Position numbers and translations under genes: made by a program. A DNA stretch of 64,000 bases from Mesorhizobium opportunistum WSM2075 (GTDB taxonomy: Bacteria > Pseudomonadota > Alphaproteobacteria > Rhizobiales > Rhizobiaceae). This document shows, in pieces, positions 29,979 through 39,097 of the stretch. Positions within the stretch are counted from its first letter, which is position 1; each line of letters starts with the position of its first letter. The stretch is from the NCBI RefSeq assembly GCF_000176035.2, contig NC_015675.1:124001-188000 (forward strand), read 5' to 3'. A model generated the notes under the pieces. The model worked only from the letters and a program-made list of their open reading frames with translations, was not told the origin of the DNA and ran no database searches.

Positions 29979-32891
29979 ATGAACATCAAGGCCGACTTCC
30001 CGACACTCATCGAAGAACTCGATTACGGAACCCCGGAATCGAAGGCGCAAAAGCAGGTCACGCTGACCGTCGATGGCCGCAGCATCAGCGTGCCGGAAGG
30101 CACGTCGATCATGCGTGCGGCGATGGAAGCCGGGGTCGAGATCCCGAAACTCTGCGCCACCGACATGCTGGACTCGTTCGGCTCCTGCCGCGTCTGCCTG
30201 GTCGAGATCGAAGGACGCGGCGGCACGCCGGCATCCTGCACGACGCCGGTCGGCGAAGGCATGGTGGTCAAGACGCAGTCCGAGCGGCTCGACGCCATTC
30301 GCCGCGGCGTCATGGAACTCTATGTCTCCGACCATCCGACCGGCTGGAACGAGAAGGCCGGAACCGGCGCCAGTGAGTTCGACGCGGTGGCGAAGTCGGT
30401 CGGCCTGGCCGAGAACCGCTACGGCGTCGAGGGCCGCAATCACGTCAAGCCGGAAGACGGCGTTGCGCCCGGCCATGGCTCACTGGCGGTCGACTACATC
30501 GCCCGCGATGAATCCAATCCCTATTTCACCTATGATCCGGCGCAATGCATCGTCTGCTCGCGCTGCGTGCGCGCCTGCGAGGAAGTGCAAGGCACCTTCG
30601 CGCTGACGATCGAGGGCCGCGGTTTCGAATCGCGCATGGTCGCCGGCATGCACGAGGATTTCATCGCTTCCGAATGCGTATCCTGCGGCGCCTGCGTGCA
30701 GGCCTGCCCGACCGATGCGCTGCGCGAGAAGACCGTGCTTGCCAAGGGCCTGCCGGAGCGCTCGGCCGTCACCACCTGCGCCTATTGCGGCGTCGGCTGC
30801 TCGTTCAAGGCGGAAGTCAAGGACGACGAAGTCATTCGCATGATGCCCTACAAGGAGGGCAAGGCAAACCACGGCCATTCCTGCGTGAAGGGCCGTTTCG
30901 CTTATGGCTACGCCACCCACAAGGACCGCATCCTGTCGCCGATGATCCGCGAGAAGGTCAGCGATCCCTGGCGCGAGGTGAGCTGGGAAGAGGCGATCGC
31001 CCATACGGCCAAGGAATTCCGCCGTATCCAGTATCAATACGGACGCACATCCATTGGCGGCATCACCTCGTCGCGCTGCACCAATGAAGAGACCTATCTC
31101 GTGCAGAAGCTGGTGCGCCAGGGCTTCCGCAACAACAATGTCGACACCTGCGCGCGCGTCTGCCATTCGCCGACGGGCTACGGGCTCGGCCAGACCTATG
31201 GCACCTCGGCCGGCACGCAGGATTTCGATTCGGTCGATTACACCGACGTCGGCGTCATCATCGGCGCCAATCCGGCTTCGGCACACCCGGTGTTCGCCTC
31301 GCGGCTGAAGAAGCGGCTGCGGCAGGGCGCCAGGCTGATCGTGCTCGATCCGCGCCGCACCGAGATGGTCAAGTCGGCGCATATCGAAGCGGACTATCAC
31401 CTGCCGCTGAAGCCCGGCACCAATGTGGCGGTGCTGACGGCGCTGGCGCATGTCATCGTCACCGAAGGCCTGTTCAACGAGGCCTTCATCCGCGAGCGCT
31501 GCGACTGGACGGAATTCCAGGACTGGGCGTCCTTCGTCGCCTTGCCGGAAAACAGCCCCGAGACCGTCGGCAAATTGTCCGGCGTCGATCCCGAGCTGAT
31601 CCGGGGTGCCGCGCGTCTCTATGCCACCGGCGGCAATGGCGCGATCTATTACGGACTGGGCGTGACGGAGCACAGCCAGGGTTCGACCACGGTCATGGCC
31701 ATCGCCAACCTTGCCATGGCGACCGGCAATATCGGCCGGCCGGGCGTCGGCGTTAACCCGCTGCGCGGCCAGAACAACGTGCAGGGCTCGTGCGACATGG
31801 GCTCTTTCCCGCATGAATTGCCGGGCTATCGCCATATTTCGGGCGACGCCGTGCGCGACATCTACGAGAGCCTGTGGGGCGTGAAGCTCGACGACGAGCC
31901 GGGCCTGCGCATCCCCAACATGCTGGATGCCGCCGTCGATGGCTCCTTCAAGGGCATCTACATCCAGGGCGAGGACATCCTGCAGTCCGACCCCGACACC
32001 AAGCATGTCGCGGCCGGCCTGGCGGCCATGGAATGCGTGGTCGTGCACGACCTTTTCCTCAACGAGACGGCCAACTACGCGCATGTCTTCCTGCCGGGCT
32101 CGACGTTCCTCGAGAAGGACGGCACCTTCACCAATGCCGAGCGCCGCATCAACATGGTGCGCAAGGTTCTGGAGCCGAAGGCACGCTACGCCGACTGGGA
32201 AGCGACACAGGAGCTTGCCCGCGCGATCGGGCTCGACTGGAACTACCAGCATCCCTCTGAGATCATGGACGAGATCGCCCAGACGACGCCGAGCTTCGCC
32301 GGCGTCTCGTTCGAGCTGCTCGACCGTGTCGGATCGGTGCAATGGCCCTGCAACGAGAAGGCACCGCTCGGCACGCCGATCATGCATGTCGATGGCTTCG
32401 TGCGCGGCAAGGGCAAGTTCATCCGCACAGAATATGTGGCGACCGACGAGCGGACCGGGCCGCGCTTCCCGCTGCTGCTCACCACCGGCCGCATTCTCAG
32501 CCAGTACAATGTCGGGGCGCAGACAAGGCGCACCGACAACGTCATGTGGCACTCGGAAGACCGGTTGGAGATCCACCCGCACGATGCCGAGAACCGTGGC
32601 CTGCGCGATGGCGACTGGGTGCGGCTGACCAGCCGTTCTGGCGAGACGACGCTGCGGGCGCTGATCACCGATCGGGTGTCGCCAGGCGTGGTCTATACGA
32701 CGTTCCACCATCCGGACACGCAGGCCAATGTCATCACCACCGACTTCTCCGACTGGGCGACGAACTGTCCGGAGTACAAGGTGACGGCGGTTCAGGTCGG
32801 CGCCTCCAATGGGCCGTCGGACTGGCAGCGCGATTATGACGAGCAAGCGCGCAACAGCCGCCGTATCGCACCGCTGGAAGCGGCGGAGTAG
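29979..32891 (+). CDS. fdsA: Molybdenum formate dehydrogenase alpha subunit FdsA
   Basis: The 970-residue catalytic subunit oxidising formate to CO2 at a bis-MGD molybdenum centre. The order is a plant-type [2Fe-2S] domain (Cys59, Cys70, Cys73, Cys87), a NuoG-like Fe-S segment, two ferredoxin clusters (CIVCSRCVRACEE and CVSCGACVQACPT), a [4Fe-4S] CAYCGVGCSFK leading the molybdopterin domain, and the C-terminal cofactor-binding domain (LLLTTGRILSQYNVGAQTRR). The metal ligand position reads NNNVDTCARVCHSPTGYG, so it is a cysteine and not selenocysteine. Length and order match FdsA of aerobic bacteria. It completes the FdsGBA core, with assembly factors encoded downstream. Confidence 0.97.
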   Translation: MNIKADFPTLIEELDYGTPESKAQKQVTLTVDGRSISVPEGTSIMRAAMEAGVEIPKLCATDMLDSFGSCRVCLVEIEGRGGTPASCTTPVGEGMVVKTQSERLDAIRRGVMELYVSDHPTGWNEKAGTGASEFDAVAKSVGLAENRYGVEGRNHVKPEDGVAPGHGSLAVDYIARDESNPYFTYDPAQCIVCSRCVRACEEVQGTFALTIEGRGFESRMVAGMHEDFIASECVSCGACVQACPTDALREKTVLAKGLPERSAVTTCAYCGVGCSFKAEVKDDEVIRMMPYKEGKANHGHSCVKGRFAYGYATHKDRILSPMIREKVSDPWREVSWEEAIAHTAKEFRRIQYQYGRTSIGGITSSRCTNEETYLVQKLVRQGFRNNNVDTCARVCHSPTGYGLGQTYGTSAGTQDFDSVDYTDVGVIIGANPASAHPVFASRLKKRLRQGARLIVLDPRRTEMVKSAHIEADYHLPLKPGTNVAVLTALAHVIVTEGLFNEAFIRERCDWTEFQDWASFVALPENSPETVGKLSGVDPELIRGAARLYATGGNGAIYYGLGVTEHSQGSTTVMAIANLAMATGNIGRPGVGVNPLRGQNNVQGSCDMGSFPHELPGYRHISGDAVRDIYESLWGVKLDDEPGLRIPNMLDAAVDGSFKGIYIQGEDILQSDPDTKHVAAGLAAMECVVVHDLFLNETANYAHVFLPGSTFLEKDGTFTNAERRINMVRKVLEPKARYADWEATQELARAIGLDWNYQHPSEIMDEIAQTTPSFAGVSFELLDRVGSVQWPCNEKAPLGTPIMHVDGFVRGKGKFIRTEYVATDERTGPRFPLLLTTGRILSQYNVGAQTRRTDNVMWHSEDRLEIHPHDAENRGLRDGDWVRLTSRSGETTLRALITDRVSPGVVYTTFHHPDTQANVITTDFSDWATNCPEYKVTAVQVGASNGPSDWQRDYDEQARNSRRIAPLEAAE

Positions 32892-32937
32892 CCGTGCCGA
32901 GGCGTTCGACGATAAAAGCATCAATCTCGACGGTTGT

Positions 32938-33228
32938 TCGACCCCCACTCCGTCGAGCTTCGCTCGACACCTCTCCCCCGATCGACGGGGGAGAGGAAGG
33001 GCGCGAGCTCGCCAATCTTGGCGTCTTTCCTCTCCCTCCGGAGGGGGGAGAGGTGGCGCTGCGAAGCAGCGACGGAGTGGGGGAAGCCGGCCCTGCTACA
33101 CACTACCGCCGGAAGTCGGGCACAAGCCAAAGAGCAGGCAATCCGGCTTATCTGGCGTGCAGTCGACCCCCACTCCGTCAAGCTTCGCTTGACACCTCTC
33201 CCCCGATCGACGGGAGAGAGGAAAGGCG
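32938..33228. repeat. Two copies of a GC-rich rhizobial intergenic repeat between fdsA and fdhD
   Basis: Copy A (32938-33085) is bounded by CCCCCACTCCG (32942-32952) and CGGAGTGGGGG (33072-33082). Copy B (33163-33228) repeats the left 60-odd bases of copy A in direct orientation, starting TCGACCCCCACTCCGTC. Both carry a CTCTCCCCC...GGGAGAG inner stem. The 385 bp between fdsA and fdhD contains only this material and no gene. Confidence 0.85.
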
Positions 33229-33276
33229 CGGGTCCCCACGGCTGCTGCCAAGGGCCTGCAGGCCAGAGGGGGGTGC

Positions 33277-34107
33277 GTGACCCGCAAACGTCAAGCCATT
33301 ACGCAAATCTCCCGCCTGGCGCACCGCGCCAGTGGCACTGTCGCGGCCAACCGGATGGTGCCGGAGGAGACGCCGGTGGCATTCTCGTTCGCCGGCACCA
33401 CCCATGCGGTGATGATGGCGAGCCCGGCCGATTTCGAGGATTTCGCCCTCGGCTTCTCGTTGACCGAAGGCATCATCGCCGTGACTGGGGAAATCGAGGC
33501 GATCGAGGTCGAGGATCATGGCGCCGGCATCGATATCCAGATCCGGCTGAAGGACCAGGCCAACACGCGCTTCGAGGCGCGGCGGCGCAGGCTTGCCGGG
33601 CCGGTCGGCTGCGGGCTCTGCGGCATCGAATCCATCGAGGAAGCGATGCGCTCCGTCGATGCGGTTGGTGCGTCAAAACTTACACTTGATGCGAACGATA
33701 TCGCCCGCTCCGTGAAGCTCCTGTCGAAGGTGCAGCCGCTGCACGCCGAGACCGGCGCCGTGCATGCCGCCGGTTTCTACGTTCCGGGCAAAGGCGTCGT
33801 CCTGGCGCGCGAGGATGTCGGCCGCCACAATGCGCTGGACAAGCTGGCTGGCGCCCTGGCCAAGGCCGGCATCGACGGTTCGACGGGCGCCGTCGTGGTG
33901 ACCAGCCGTGTCTCGGTCGAGATGGTGCAGAAGACGGCGGCGATCGGTTCCGCCTTCATCATCGCCGTCTCGGCGCCGACAGCACTTGCCATCCGCACGG
34001 CGCAAGAGGCCGGCATGACGCTGGTGGCGCTGGTGCGCGGCGATGATTTCGATGTTTTCACCCACCCTGACCGGGTGGTCTTGGGAGTTGCCCAGCATGT
34101 CGCATGA
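33277..34107 (+). CDS. fdhD: Formate dehydrogenase sulfurtransferase FdhD (FdsC)
   Basis: A 276-residue protein that transfers sulfur to the molybdenum cofactor for insertion into formate dehydrogenase. The paired cysteines are in GCGLCGIES (Cys112, Cys115), and VLAREDVGRHNALDKL and VVVTSRVSVEMVQKTAAIG are family hallmarks. The start is GTG at 33277, with AGAGGGGGG upstream. It overlaps fdsD by 11 bp. In Cupriavidus the equivalent gene fdsC lies in the same place in fdsGBACD, which supports joint expression here despite the repeat-filled gap after fdsA. Confidence 0.95.
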   Translation: MTRKRQAITQISRLAHRASGTVAANRMVPEETPVAFSFAGTTHAVMMASPADFEDFALGFSLTEGIIAVTGEIEAIEVEDHGAGIDIQIRLKDQANTRFEARRRRLAGPVGCGLCGIESIEEAMRSVDAVGASKLTLDANDIARSVKLLSKVQPLHAETGAVHAAGFYVPGKGVVLAREDVGRHNALDKLAGALAKAGIDGSTGAVVVTSRVSVEMVQKTAAIGSAFIIAVSAPTALAIRTAQEAGMTLVALVRGDDFDVFTHPDRVVLGVAQHVA

Positions 34108-34408
34108 CGAAGACCACATCACGAGCACCAGCGAGAAGCTGGTGCGCATGGCCAACCAGATCGCGGCCTTTTTCCACTCCAGGCCGCGCGAAGAGGGTGT
34201 CGCGGGCGTCGCCGAGCACATCAACAAGTTCTGGGAACCCAGGATGCGCCGGCAGTTCTTCGAGATGCTGGACAGTGGCGGCGAAGGCTTCGACGAACTC
34301 GTCGTGGTCGCTTCCGCCAGGATCAAGCGGCCGATCTCGCCTGCCGAGGCCGATCTCAAGCTGGGATTGAAGGCCTCCCCGGCCGACATCGCCGCCTCAC
34401 AAAAATAG
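34097..34408 (+). CDS. fdsD: Formate dehydrogenase delta subunit FdsD
   Basis: A 103-residue protein of the FdsD family, with the conserved KLVRMANQIAAFFHSRPREEGVAGVAEHINKFWEPRMR and a C-terminal half rich in charged residues. It acts with FdhD in maturation or stability of the FdsABG enzyme. The ATG at 34097 lies inside the end of fdhD and is preceded by GGGAGTTG. It closes the fds operon; the next gene begins 113 bp later behind its own operator-like palindrome. Confidence 0.93.
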   Translation: MSHDEDHITSTSEKLVRMANQIAAFFHSRPREEGVAGVAEHINKFWEPRMRRQFFEMLDSGGEGFDELVVVASARIKRPISPAEADLKLGLKASPADIAASQK

Positions 34409-34485
34409 GCCGCAGGGGCCACGCAGGCTTATATTCCTGCCTGCTAAAGTTTATGCTGCCGCAAGCGGCGCGGCTCTGCTATGGT

Positions 34486-34504
34486 TGACGATCAGAAATC
34501 GTCA
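34486..34504. promoter_or_regulatory. Palindromic operator in front of the hydrolase-cyclase-LuxR gene
   Basis: TGACGAT-N5-ATCGTCA is a perfect 7-bp inverted repeat (19 bp overall) ending 17 bp before the GTG start at 34522. Its size and placement suit dimer binding by a LuxR-type helix-turn-helix and suggest autoregulation. Confidence 0.55.
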
Positions 34505-34521
34505 GGCCGGGCGGAAAACTC

Positions 34522-36075
34522 GTGAGGCCGATCGAGACCCGATATGCCCTCAGTGGCGAGGTGCGGATCGCCTATCAGGTGGTCGGCCAGGGATCGTTCG
34601 ATCTCGTCTTCGTGCCAGGCTTCATTTCCAACCTCGACCTGCACTGGGATGACGAGGGCTACAGCCGGTTGCTCAAGCGGCTTTCGGCGTTCTCGCGGCT
34701 GATCCTGTTCGACAAGCGCGGCACGGGCCTTTCCGACCGTGTCGATGTCCATAACTTGCCCAGCCTGGAAACCCGCATGGACGATGTGCGCGCGGTGATG
34801 GATGCGGCCGGCAGTGGGCGTGCCGCGCTGCTCGGCGCTTCCGAGGGCGCACCGATGGCCATGCTGTTCGCCGCCACCTATCCGGAGCGGACACGGGCAT
34901 TGGCGCTCTATGGCGGCTATGCGCATTTCCACAAATGGGTGATGCCGCCGGAGCGCCTCGACGCCTTCATCGAGATGGCCGAGACGGCCTGGGGCACCGG
35001 CGCCACCTTGCCCCATTTCGCGCCGGGCCGGGTTGACGATGCCCGTTTTTCAACCTGGTGGGCGCGCTTCGAACGCCTGTCGGCAAGCCCGACCGCGGCG
35101 GCGGCACTGGCGCGGATGAACGCCGAGATCGATATACGCGGCGTGCTGGCGGCGATCGGCGCGCCGACGCTGCTGATCCATCGCCGCAACGACGTCCGGG
35201 TCGATCCCGACGCCAGCCGCTTCCTGGCCAGGAAGATCCCCAATGCGCGGCTGGTCGAAATCCCGGGGCGCGACCATCCGATCTGGACCGGCGATGTCGA
35301 CAGGGTGGCCGACCTGATCGAGGAGTTCCTGACCGGCGAGCGCGCGGTGGCGGAAGCGGAGCGCGTTCTGGCGGCGCTTCTGGTGACACGTATCTACGAT
35401 ACGGCGCGGCTTGGCGACCGGATGTGGAGCGAACGCAGCCAGCATTTCCACGAAACATGGCGGACGCTTGTCGGACGCCATGGCGGGCGCTGCGTGGATA
35501 TACACGGCGAGATGATGATTTCACGCTTCGATGGACCTGGGCGTGCATTGCGCTGCGCGGCGGCGTTGCGCGACGCAGCGCAGCAGATCGGCGTGGCAAG
35601 CGCACAGGGCGCGCATGTCGGCGAGATCGAGACGCGCGGCCCTCCCATAGGATTGACGGGTCGCGTGACCATTCAGCTCGCCGCTCACGCCGGGCGCGGC
35701 GACATACTGGCGTCGCGGCTGGTCGCCGACCTGGCGGTCGGTTCGGGACTTCACTTCGTGGAAGCGGGGCGTGTCAGCATCGATGAGCTGGACGAGCCGC
35801 TGGCGCTTGTGCTCGCTATGTCCGAACAGCATTTGGAACCGGCCTGCCGTCCCAAGGTCAAGGCGGCCGAGCCGGCCTCGCTGACAGTGCGCGAGAGCGA
35901 GGTCGTGAACCTGATCGCCGACGGCAAGAGCAATGCCGCGATCGCCGCCGAACTCAGGCTGAGCGAGCACACGGTCAAGCGCCACGTCGCCAACATATTG
36001 CTCAAGCTCGACCTTCCCTCGCGAGCGGCGGCGGCGGCATTTTCCGTCAGGCACGCTGGCCCGGACGGGCCATGA
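34522..36075 (+). CDS. Alpha/beta-hydrolase - degenerate adenylate-cyclase - LuxR HTH fusion regulator
   Basis: A 517-residue three-part protein. Residues 1-270 are an alpha/beta-hydrolase with an intact-looking triad: Ser107 in GASEG, Asp224 in NDVRVDP and His252 in GRDHPIW. Residues 283-432 align with a class III nucleotidyl cyclase (FDGPGRALRCAAALRDA, HVGEIETRG, GDILASRLVADLAVGSGLHF), but the two metal-binding aspartates are lost: TDI is TRI at 289-291 and GDG is GEM at 329-331. Residues 453-507 are a LuxR-type helix-turn-helix (LTVRESEVVNLIADGKSNAAIAAELRLSEHTVKRHVANI). The start is GTG at 34522. It probably senses a ligand through the hydrolase fold and controls itself and the three genes downstream; this is inferred. 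Confidence 0.85.
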   Translation: MRPIETRYALSGEVRIAYQVVGQGSFDLVFVPGFISNLDLHWDDEGYSRLLKRLSAFSRLILFDKRGTGLSDRVDVHNLPSLETRMDDVRAVMDAAGSGRAALLGASEGAPMAMLFAATYPERTRALALYGGYAHFHKWVMPPERLDAFIEMAETAWGTGATLPHFAPGRVDDARFSTWWARFERLSASPTAAAALARMNAEIDIRGVLAAIGAPTLLIHRRNDVRVDPDASRFLARKIPNARLVEIPGRDHPIWTGDVDRVADLIEEFLTGERAVAEAERVLAALLVTRIYDTARLGDRMWSERSQHFHETWRTLVGRHGGRCVDIHGEMMISRFDGPGRALRCAAALRDAAQQIGVASAQGAHVGEIETRGPPIGLTGRVTIQLAAHAGRGDILASRLVADLAVGSGLHFVEAGRVSIDELDEPLALVLAMSEQHLEPACRPKVKAAEPASLTVRESEVVNLIADGKSNAAIAAELRLSEHTVKRHVANILLKLDLPSRAAAAAFSVRHAGPDGP

Positions 36076-36183
36076 GAGCCATGGCGCTTTCGGGCGAAGC
36101 GGCGAGGCCGATGTAAGGGCTATCAATATCCCCATGCAGGCCAGGCGGGTATCGCCAGGAAGGCACTGCGAACGGAGGATGAA

Positions 36184-36663
36184 ATGCTCAAGTCAAACCT
36201 GAATGTCAGATCACTTGTGATAGCGGCAGGCATTGGCGCGCTGTTCACGATCTCTCCCGCGAGAGCCGAGGATGCATCGGCGGCGGCCGCCTACAAGGAC
36301 ATCGAGGCAACGCTCGGTTCGGTGCCGGACATGTTCAAGACGCTGCCCGACGTCGCCATCGCCGGCGCCTGGGCCGAGATCAAGGGGGTGCAGCTCAACC
36401 CCAACACCGCGCTGGACGGCAAGACCAAGGAACTGATGGGCCTTGCGGTCGCCGCGCAGATCCCCTGCCAGTACTGCATCTATTTCCACACAGAGGCTGC
36501 CAAGCTCAACGGTGCGAGCGACGAGGAGATCAAGGAGACGATCGCGATGGCGGCGATCGTGCGCCACTGGTCGACGATCCTCAACGGCAGCCAGGTCGAT
36601 CTGGCGACCTTCAAGAAGCAGACCGACGACGTCTTCGCAGCCGTGAAGGCGAAGTCGCAGTGA
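36184..36663 (+). CDS. Exported carboxymuconolactone-decarboxylase/AhpD-like protein
   Basis: A 159-residue protein with a Sec signal peptide (VRSLVIAAGIGALFTISPARA, cut after about residue 28) and a CMD/AhpD-fold domain. The redox motif is CQYCIYFHTEAAKLNGAS (Cys95, Cys98, His102), the C-x-x-C-x3-H pattern of AhpD-type peroxidase partners. Export to the periplasm is unusual for this fold. GGAGG lies before the ATG. It is 108 bp downstream of the fusion regulator and leads three short genes on the same strand. The activity is probably thiol-based, but the substrate is unknown. Confidence 0.85.
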   Translation: MLKSNLNVRSLVIAAGIGALFTISPARAEDASAAAAYKDIEATLGSVPDMFKTLPDVAIAGAWAEIKGVQLNPNTALDGKTKELMGLAVAAQIPCQYCIYFHTEAAKLNGASDEEIKETIAMAAIVRHWSTILNGSQVDLATFKKQTDDVFAAVKAKSQ

Positions 36664-36746
36664 AAAACACGGCCCGTCGATGACCGACAGGCCGTGCTTC
36701 CAAGCATCAACCGCCCGATCGGGTAGACGGGCACATGGAGGATAAA

Positions 36747-37109
36747 ATGCTGACCAAGACTCAAACAGTGGATGGCGCGGCGATCAAGAAGGCGATCGAA
36801 GGCCGTGACGGCAAGATGCTGTCGAGCTTCTATGCCGATGACGCGCTGGTGCGGGTGATCGACCGCAACAACCCGCCGAGCAAGCCACGTGAAATCCGCG
36901 GGCGCGCGGCGATCACGACGTTCTGGGACGACATCTGCAGCCGCGCGATGACCCACAAGGTCGACACCACCATCGCCAACGGCGACAGCCTGGCCTTCAC
37001 CCAGGCCTGCTCCTATCCGGATGGCACCAAGGTGTTCGCCGCGGCGATGCTGGAGCTGAAGAACGGGCAGATCGCACGGCAGACCGTCGTGCAGGCCTGG
37101 GACGAGTAG
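36747..37109 (+). CDS. SnoaL/NTF2-fold protein
   Basis: A 120-residue protein of the SnoaL-like (NTF2) fold. It opens with an AIKKAIEGRDGKMLSSFYADDALVRVID helix-strand pair, then IRGRAAITTFWDDICSRAM, and ends with ELKNGQIARQTVVQAWDE, all usual for the fold. GGAGG lies 6 bases before the ATG at 36747, which is preferred over the ATG at 36735 that overlaps it. No signal peptide. It lies between the exported CMD protein and the next small gene, probably co-transcribed. Function unknown. Confidence 0.82.
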   Translation: MLTKTQTVDGAAIKKAIEGRDGKMLSSFYADDALVRVIDRNNPPSKPREIRGRAAITTFWDDICSRAMTHKVDTTIANGDSLAFTQACSYPDGTKVFAAAMLELKNGQIARQTVVQAWDE

Positions 37110-37140
37110 ATCAACCGCAAACCACCGAGGGAGAACAAAA

Positions 37141-37455
37141 ATGTTCAGCGCGAGATGGCAGATCGACGCCAAGTTCGGACACAAGCAGACCGTGCTCGAA
37201 CTGCTCAAGAAATGGGAACGCGAGATCGGGTCGCAGGTCGGCATCGCCGACCTGCAATTCCAGATCATGACGGGATCGATCGGTGCGAGAGAAGCAACGG
37301 TCGAGTCGCATCATCAGGTCGAGAGCCTGGCCCAGTTGGAGGCGTTCTTCGCTAAGATCGGCAAAATCGACGCGCATGCCAAATGGGGCAAGGAAATGGA
37401 GCCCTTTGTCGTGTCGGGCACCAGCCTGTGGAACATCTATCGCATCGTGGAGTAG
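37141..37455 (+). CDS. Small conserved protein, possibly dimeric alpha-beta barrel
   Basis: A 104-residue soluble protein starting MFSARWQIDAKFGHKQTVLELLKKWEREIG and ending GTSLWNIYRIVE. The alternating strand-helix pattern with a VESHHQVESLAQLEAFFAKI segment suggests a NIPSNAP/ABM-like barrel, but I do not recognise a named family. GGGAG lies 8 bases before the ATG. It is 31 bp after the SnoaL-like gene and is the last of the unit led by the fusion regulator; a GC-rich repeat follows. Confidence 0.75.
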   Translation: MFSARWQIDAKFGHKQTVLELLKKWEREIGSQVGIADLQFQIMTGSIGAREATVESHHQVESLAQLEAFFAKIGKIDAHAKWGKEMEPFVVSGTSLWNIYRIVE

Positions 37456-37465
37456 CGATTACGCT

Positions 37466-37630
37466 CGACCTTCCTTCTCCCCTTGCGGGAGAAGGTGGAT
37501 CAACGCGTCAGCGTCGAGACGGATGAGGGGTGTTCCAGCTTGGCGCCAAGCTACCCCTCACCCGGATTGCCAACCGATTTGCGAAGCGCAAATCGGGGCA
37601 ATCCGACCTCTCCCACAGGGGGAGAGGTAG
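37466..37630. repeat. GC-rich rhizobial intergenic mosaic-type repeat
   Basis: CTTCCTTCTCCCC...GGGAGAAGGTGG on the left and CCTCTCCCAC...GGGGGAGAGG on the right surround CGGATGAGGGGTG and AGCTTGGCGCC. The same ordered blocks recur at 55096-55250. It fills the gap between two convergent units. Confidence 0.8.
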
Positions 37631-37638
37631 AAGCGCTA

Positions 37639-39066
37639 CTACCCATGCGCCACCATCACATGGCGCACCGCGGTATAATCCTCCAGCGCATAGAGCGACA
37701 TGTCCTTGCCGTAGCCTGACTGCTTCAGCCCGCCATGCGGCATCTCGTTGGTCAGCATGAAGTGGGTGTTGATCCAGGTGCAGCCATATTGCAGGCGTGC
37801 GGCCGTCGCCATGGCGCGCGAGACGTCCTTGGTCCACACCGACGACGCCAGGCCGTAGTCGCTGTCATTGGCCCAGCCCACCGCCTCGTCGACTTCCGTG
37901 AAACGGGTGACCGAGACGACCGGACCGAAGACTTCGCGGCGTACGATCTCGTCCTCCTGCAGCGCGCCGGCAACGACGGTCGGCTGATAGTAGAAGCCGG
38001 TGCCCTCGCCCGGCTTGCCGCCGGTGGTGATCTCGATGTGCTTCAGTTCCGAGGCGCGCTCGACGAAGCTCGACACGCGGTCGCGCTGGCGGCGCGAGAT
38101 CAGCGGCCCGATCTCGTTCTCGGTATCGTCTGATAGATTGTACTTGATGGTCGATACGGCCGACGAGAGATCGGCGACGAGCTTGTCGTAGATCTTCTTG
38201 CCGGCATAGATGCGGCAGGCGGCGGTGCAGTCCTGGCCGGCATTGTAATAGCCGAAGGCGCGCAGGCCTGCGACGACGGAGCCAAGGTCGGCGTCGTCGA
38301 AGACGATGACCGGCGCCTTGCCGCCGAGTTCAAGATGCGTGCGCTTGACCGATTTGGCGGCCGCCTGCAGCACCTTCTTGCCGGTAGCGACGTCGCCAGT
38401 GATCGAGATCATATTGACCTTGGGGTGGTTGATCAGCGTGTTGCCGACACTGTCGCCACGGCCGAGCACGACGTTGACGACGCCTTCGGGCAGGATCTCG
38501 GCCAGGATTTTCGCCAGCTTCAGCGCCGTCAGCGGCGTCTGCTCCGACGGCTTGAAGACGACGGTGTTGCCGCCGGCAATCGCCGGCGCGACCTTCCAGG
38601 CCATCATCATCAGCGGATAGTTCCAGGGCGCGATCGAGGCGACGATGCCGATCGGGTCGCGCCGCACCATCGAGGTGTGCCCGGGCAGATACTCACCGGC
38701 GACGACACCAGGCATCGAACGGACAGCGCCGGCAAAGAAGCGGTAGCAGTCGACGATCGCCGGGATCTCGTCATTGAGCACTGAATTGATCGGCTTGCCG
38801 CAGTTCAGCGCCTCGAGCGCCGCGAACTCCTTCGCTTCCGCCTCGATGCGATCAGCGATTTTGAGCAGATAGCCCGATCGCTGCGCCGGCGTGGTGCGCG
38901 ACCACAAGACGAACGCCTGTTCGGCGGCCGCTACCGCCGCCTCGATCTGCGCCTGGCTGGCCTCGGGCAGGTTGAGGATGGCCGCCCCGGTCTTCGGATT
39001 GAGGATCGGCTCCTCGGCGTCCGTGCCCTTCTCGAATTTCGAGCCGATCAGCATCTGAGTGTCCAT
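37639..39066 (-). CDS. patD: Gamma-aminobutyraldehyde dehydrogenase
   Basis: A 475-residue NAD-dependent aldehyde dehydrogenase converting 4-aminobutyraldehyde (from putrescine) to GABA. The catalytic cysteine is in [11 protein letters not shown] and the general base in [11 protein letters not shown]. The C-terminus [26 protein letters not shown] followed by [25 protein letters not shown] is close to E. coli PatD (YdcW). It is the last gene of the putrescine operon, downstream of potI, in the same order as ydcSTUV-patD. A 21-bp hairpin in the gap before it may set its expression relative to the transporter. Confidence 0.93.
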   Translation of the reverse strand: MDTQMLIGSKFEKGTDAEEPILNPKTGAAILNLPEASQAQIEAAVAAAEQAFVLWSRTTPAQRSGYLLKIADRIEAEAKEFAALEALNCGKPINSVLNDEIPAIVDCYRFFAGAVRSMPGVVAGEYLPGHTSMVRRDPIGIVASIAPWNYPLMMMAWKVAPAIAGGNTVVFKPSEQTPLTALKLAKILAEILPEGVVNVVLGRGDSVGNTLINHPKVNMISITGDVATGKKVLQAAAKSVKRTHLELGGKAPVIVFDDADLGSVVAGLRAFGYYNAGQDCTAACRIYAGKKIYDKLVADLSSAVSTIKYNLSDDTENEIGPLISRRQRDRVSSFVERASELKHIEITTGGKPGEGTGFYYQPTVVAGALQEDEIVRREVFGPVVSVTRFTEVDEAVGWANDSDYGLASSVWTKDVSRAMATAARLQYGCTWINTHFMLTNEMPHGGLKQSGYGKDMSLYALEDYTAVRHVMVAHG

Positions 39067-39097
39067 TGGGTTCCTCCTTGATCAGGAGCGAGTAGCG

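Noticed and set aside
30480..32948. 822-codon minus-strand frame over fdsA
   Set aside because: Antisense shadow of a gene with obvious Fe-S and molybdopterin motifs.
32938..33228. Direct repeats considered as a CRISPR array
   Set aside because: Only two long imperfect copies with palindromic interior, no regular spacers and no cas genes.
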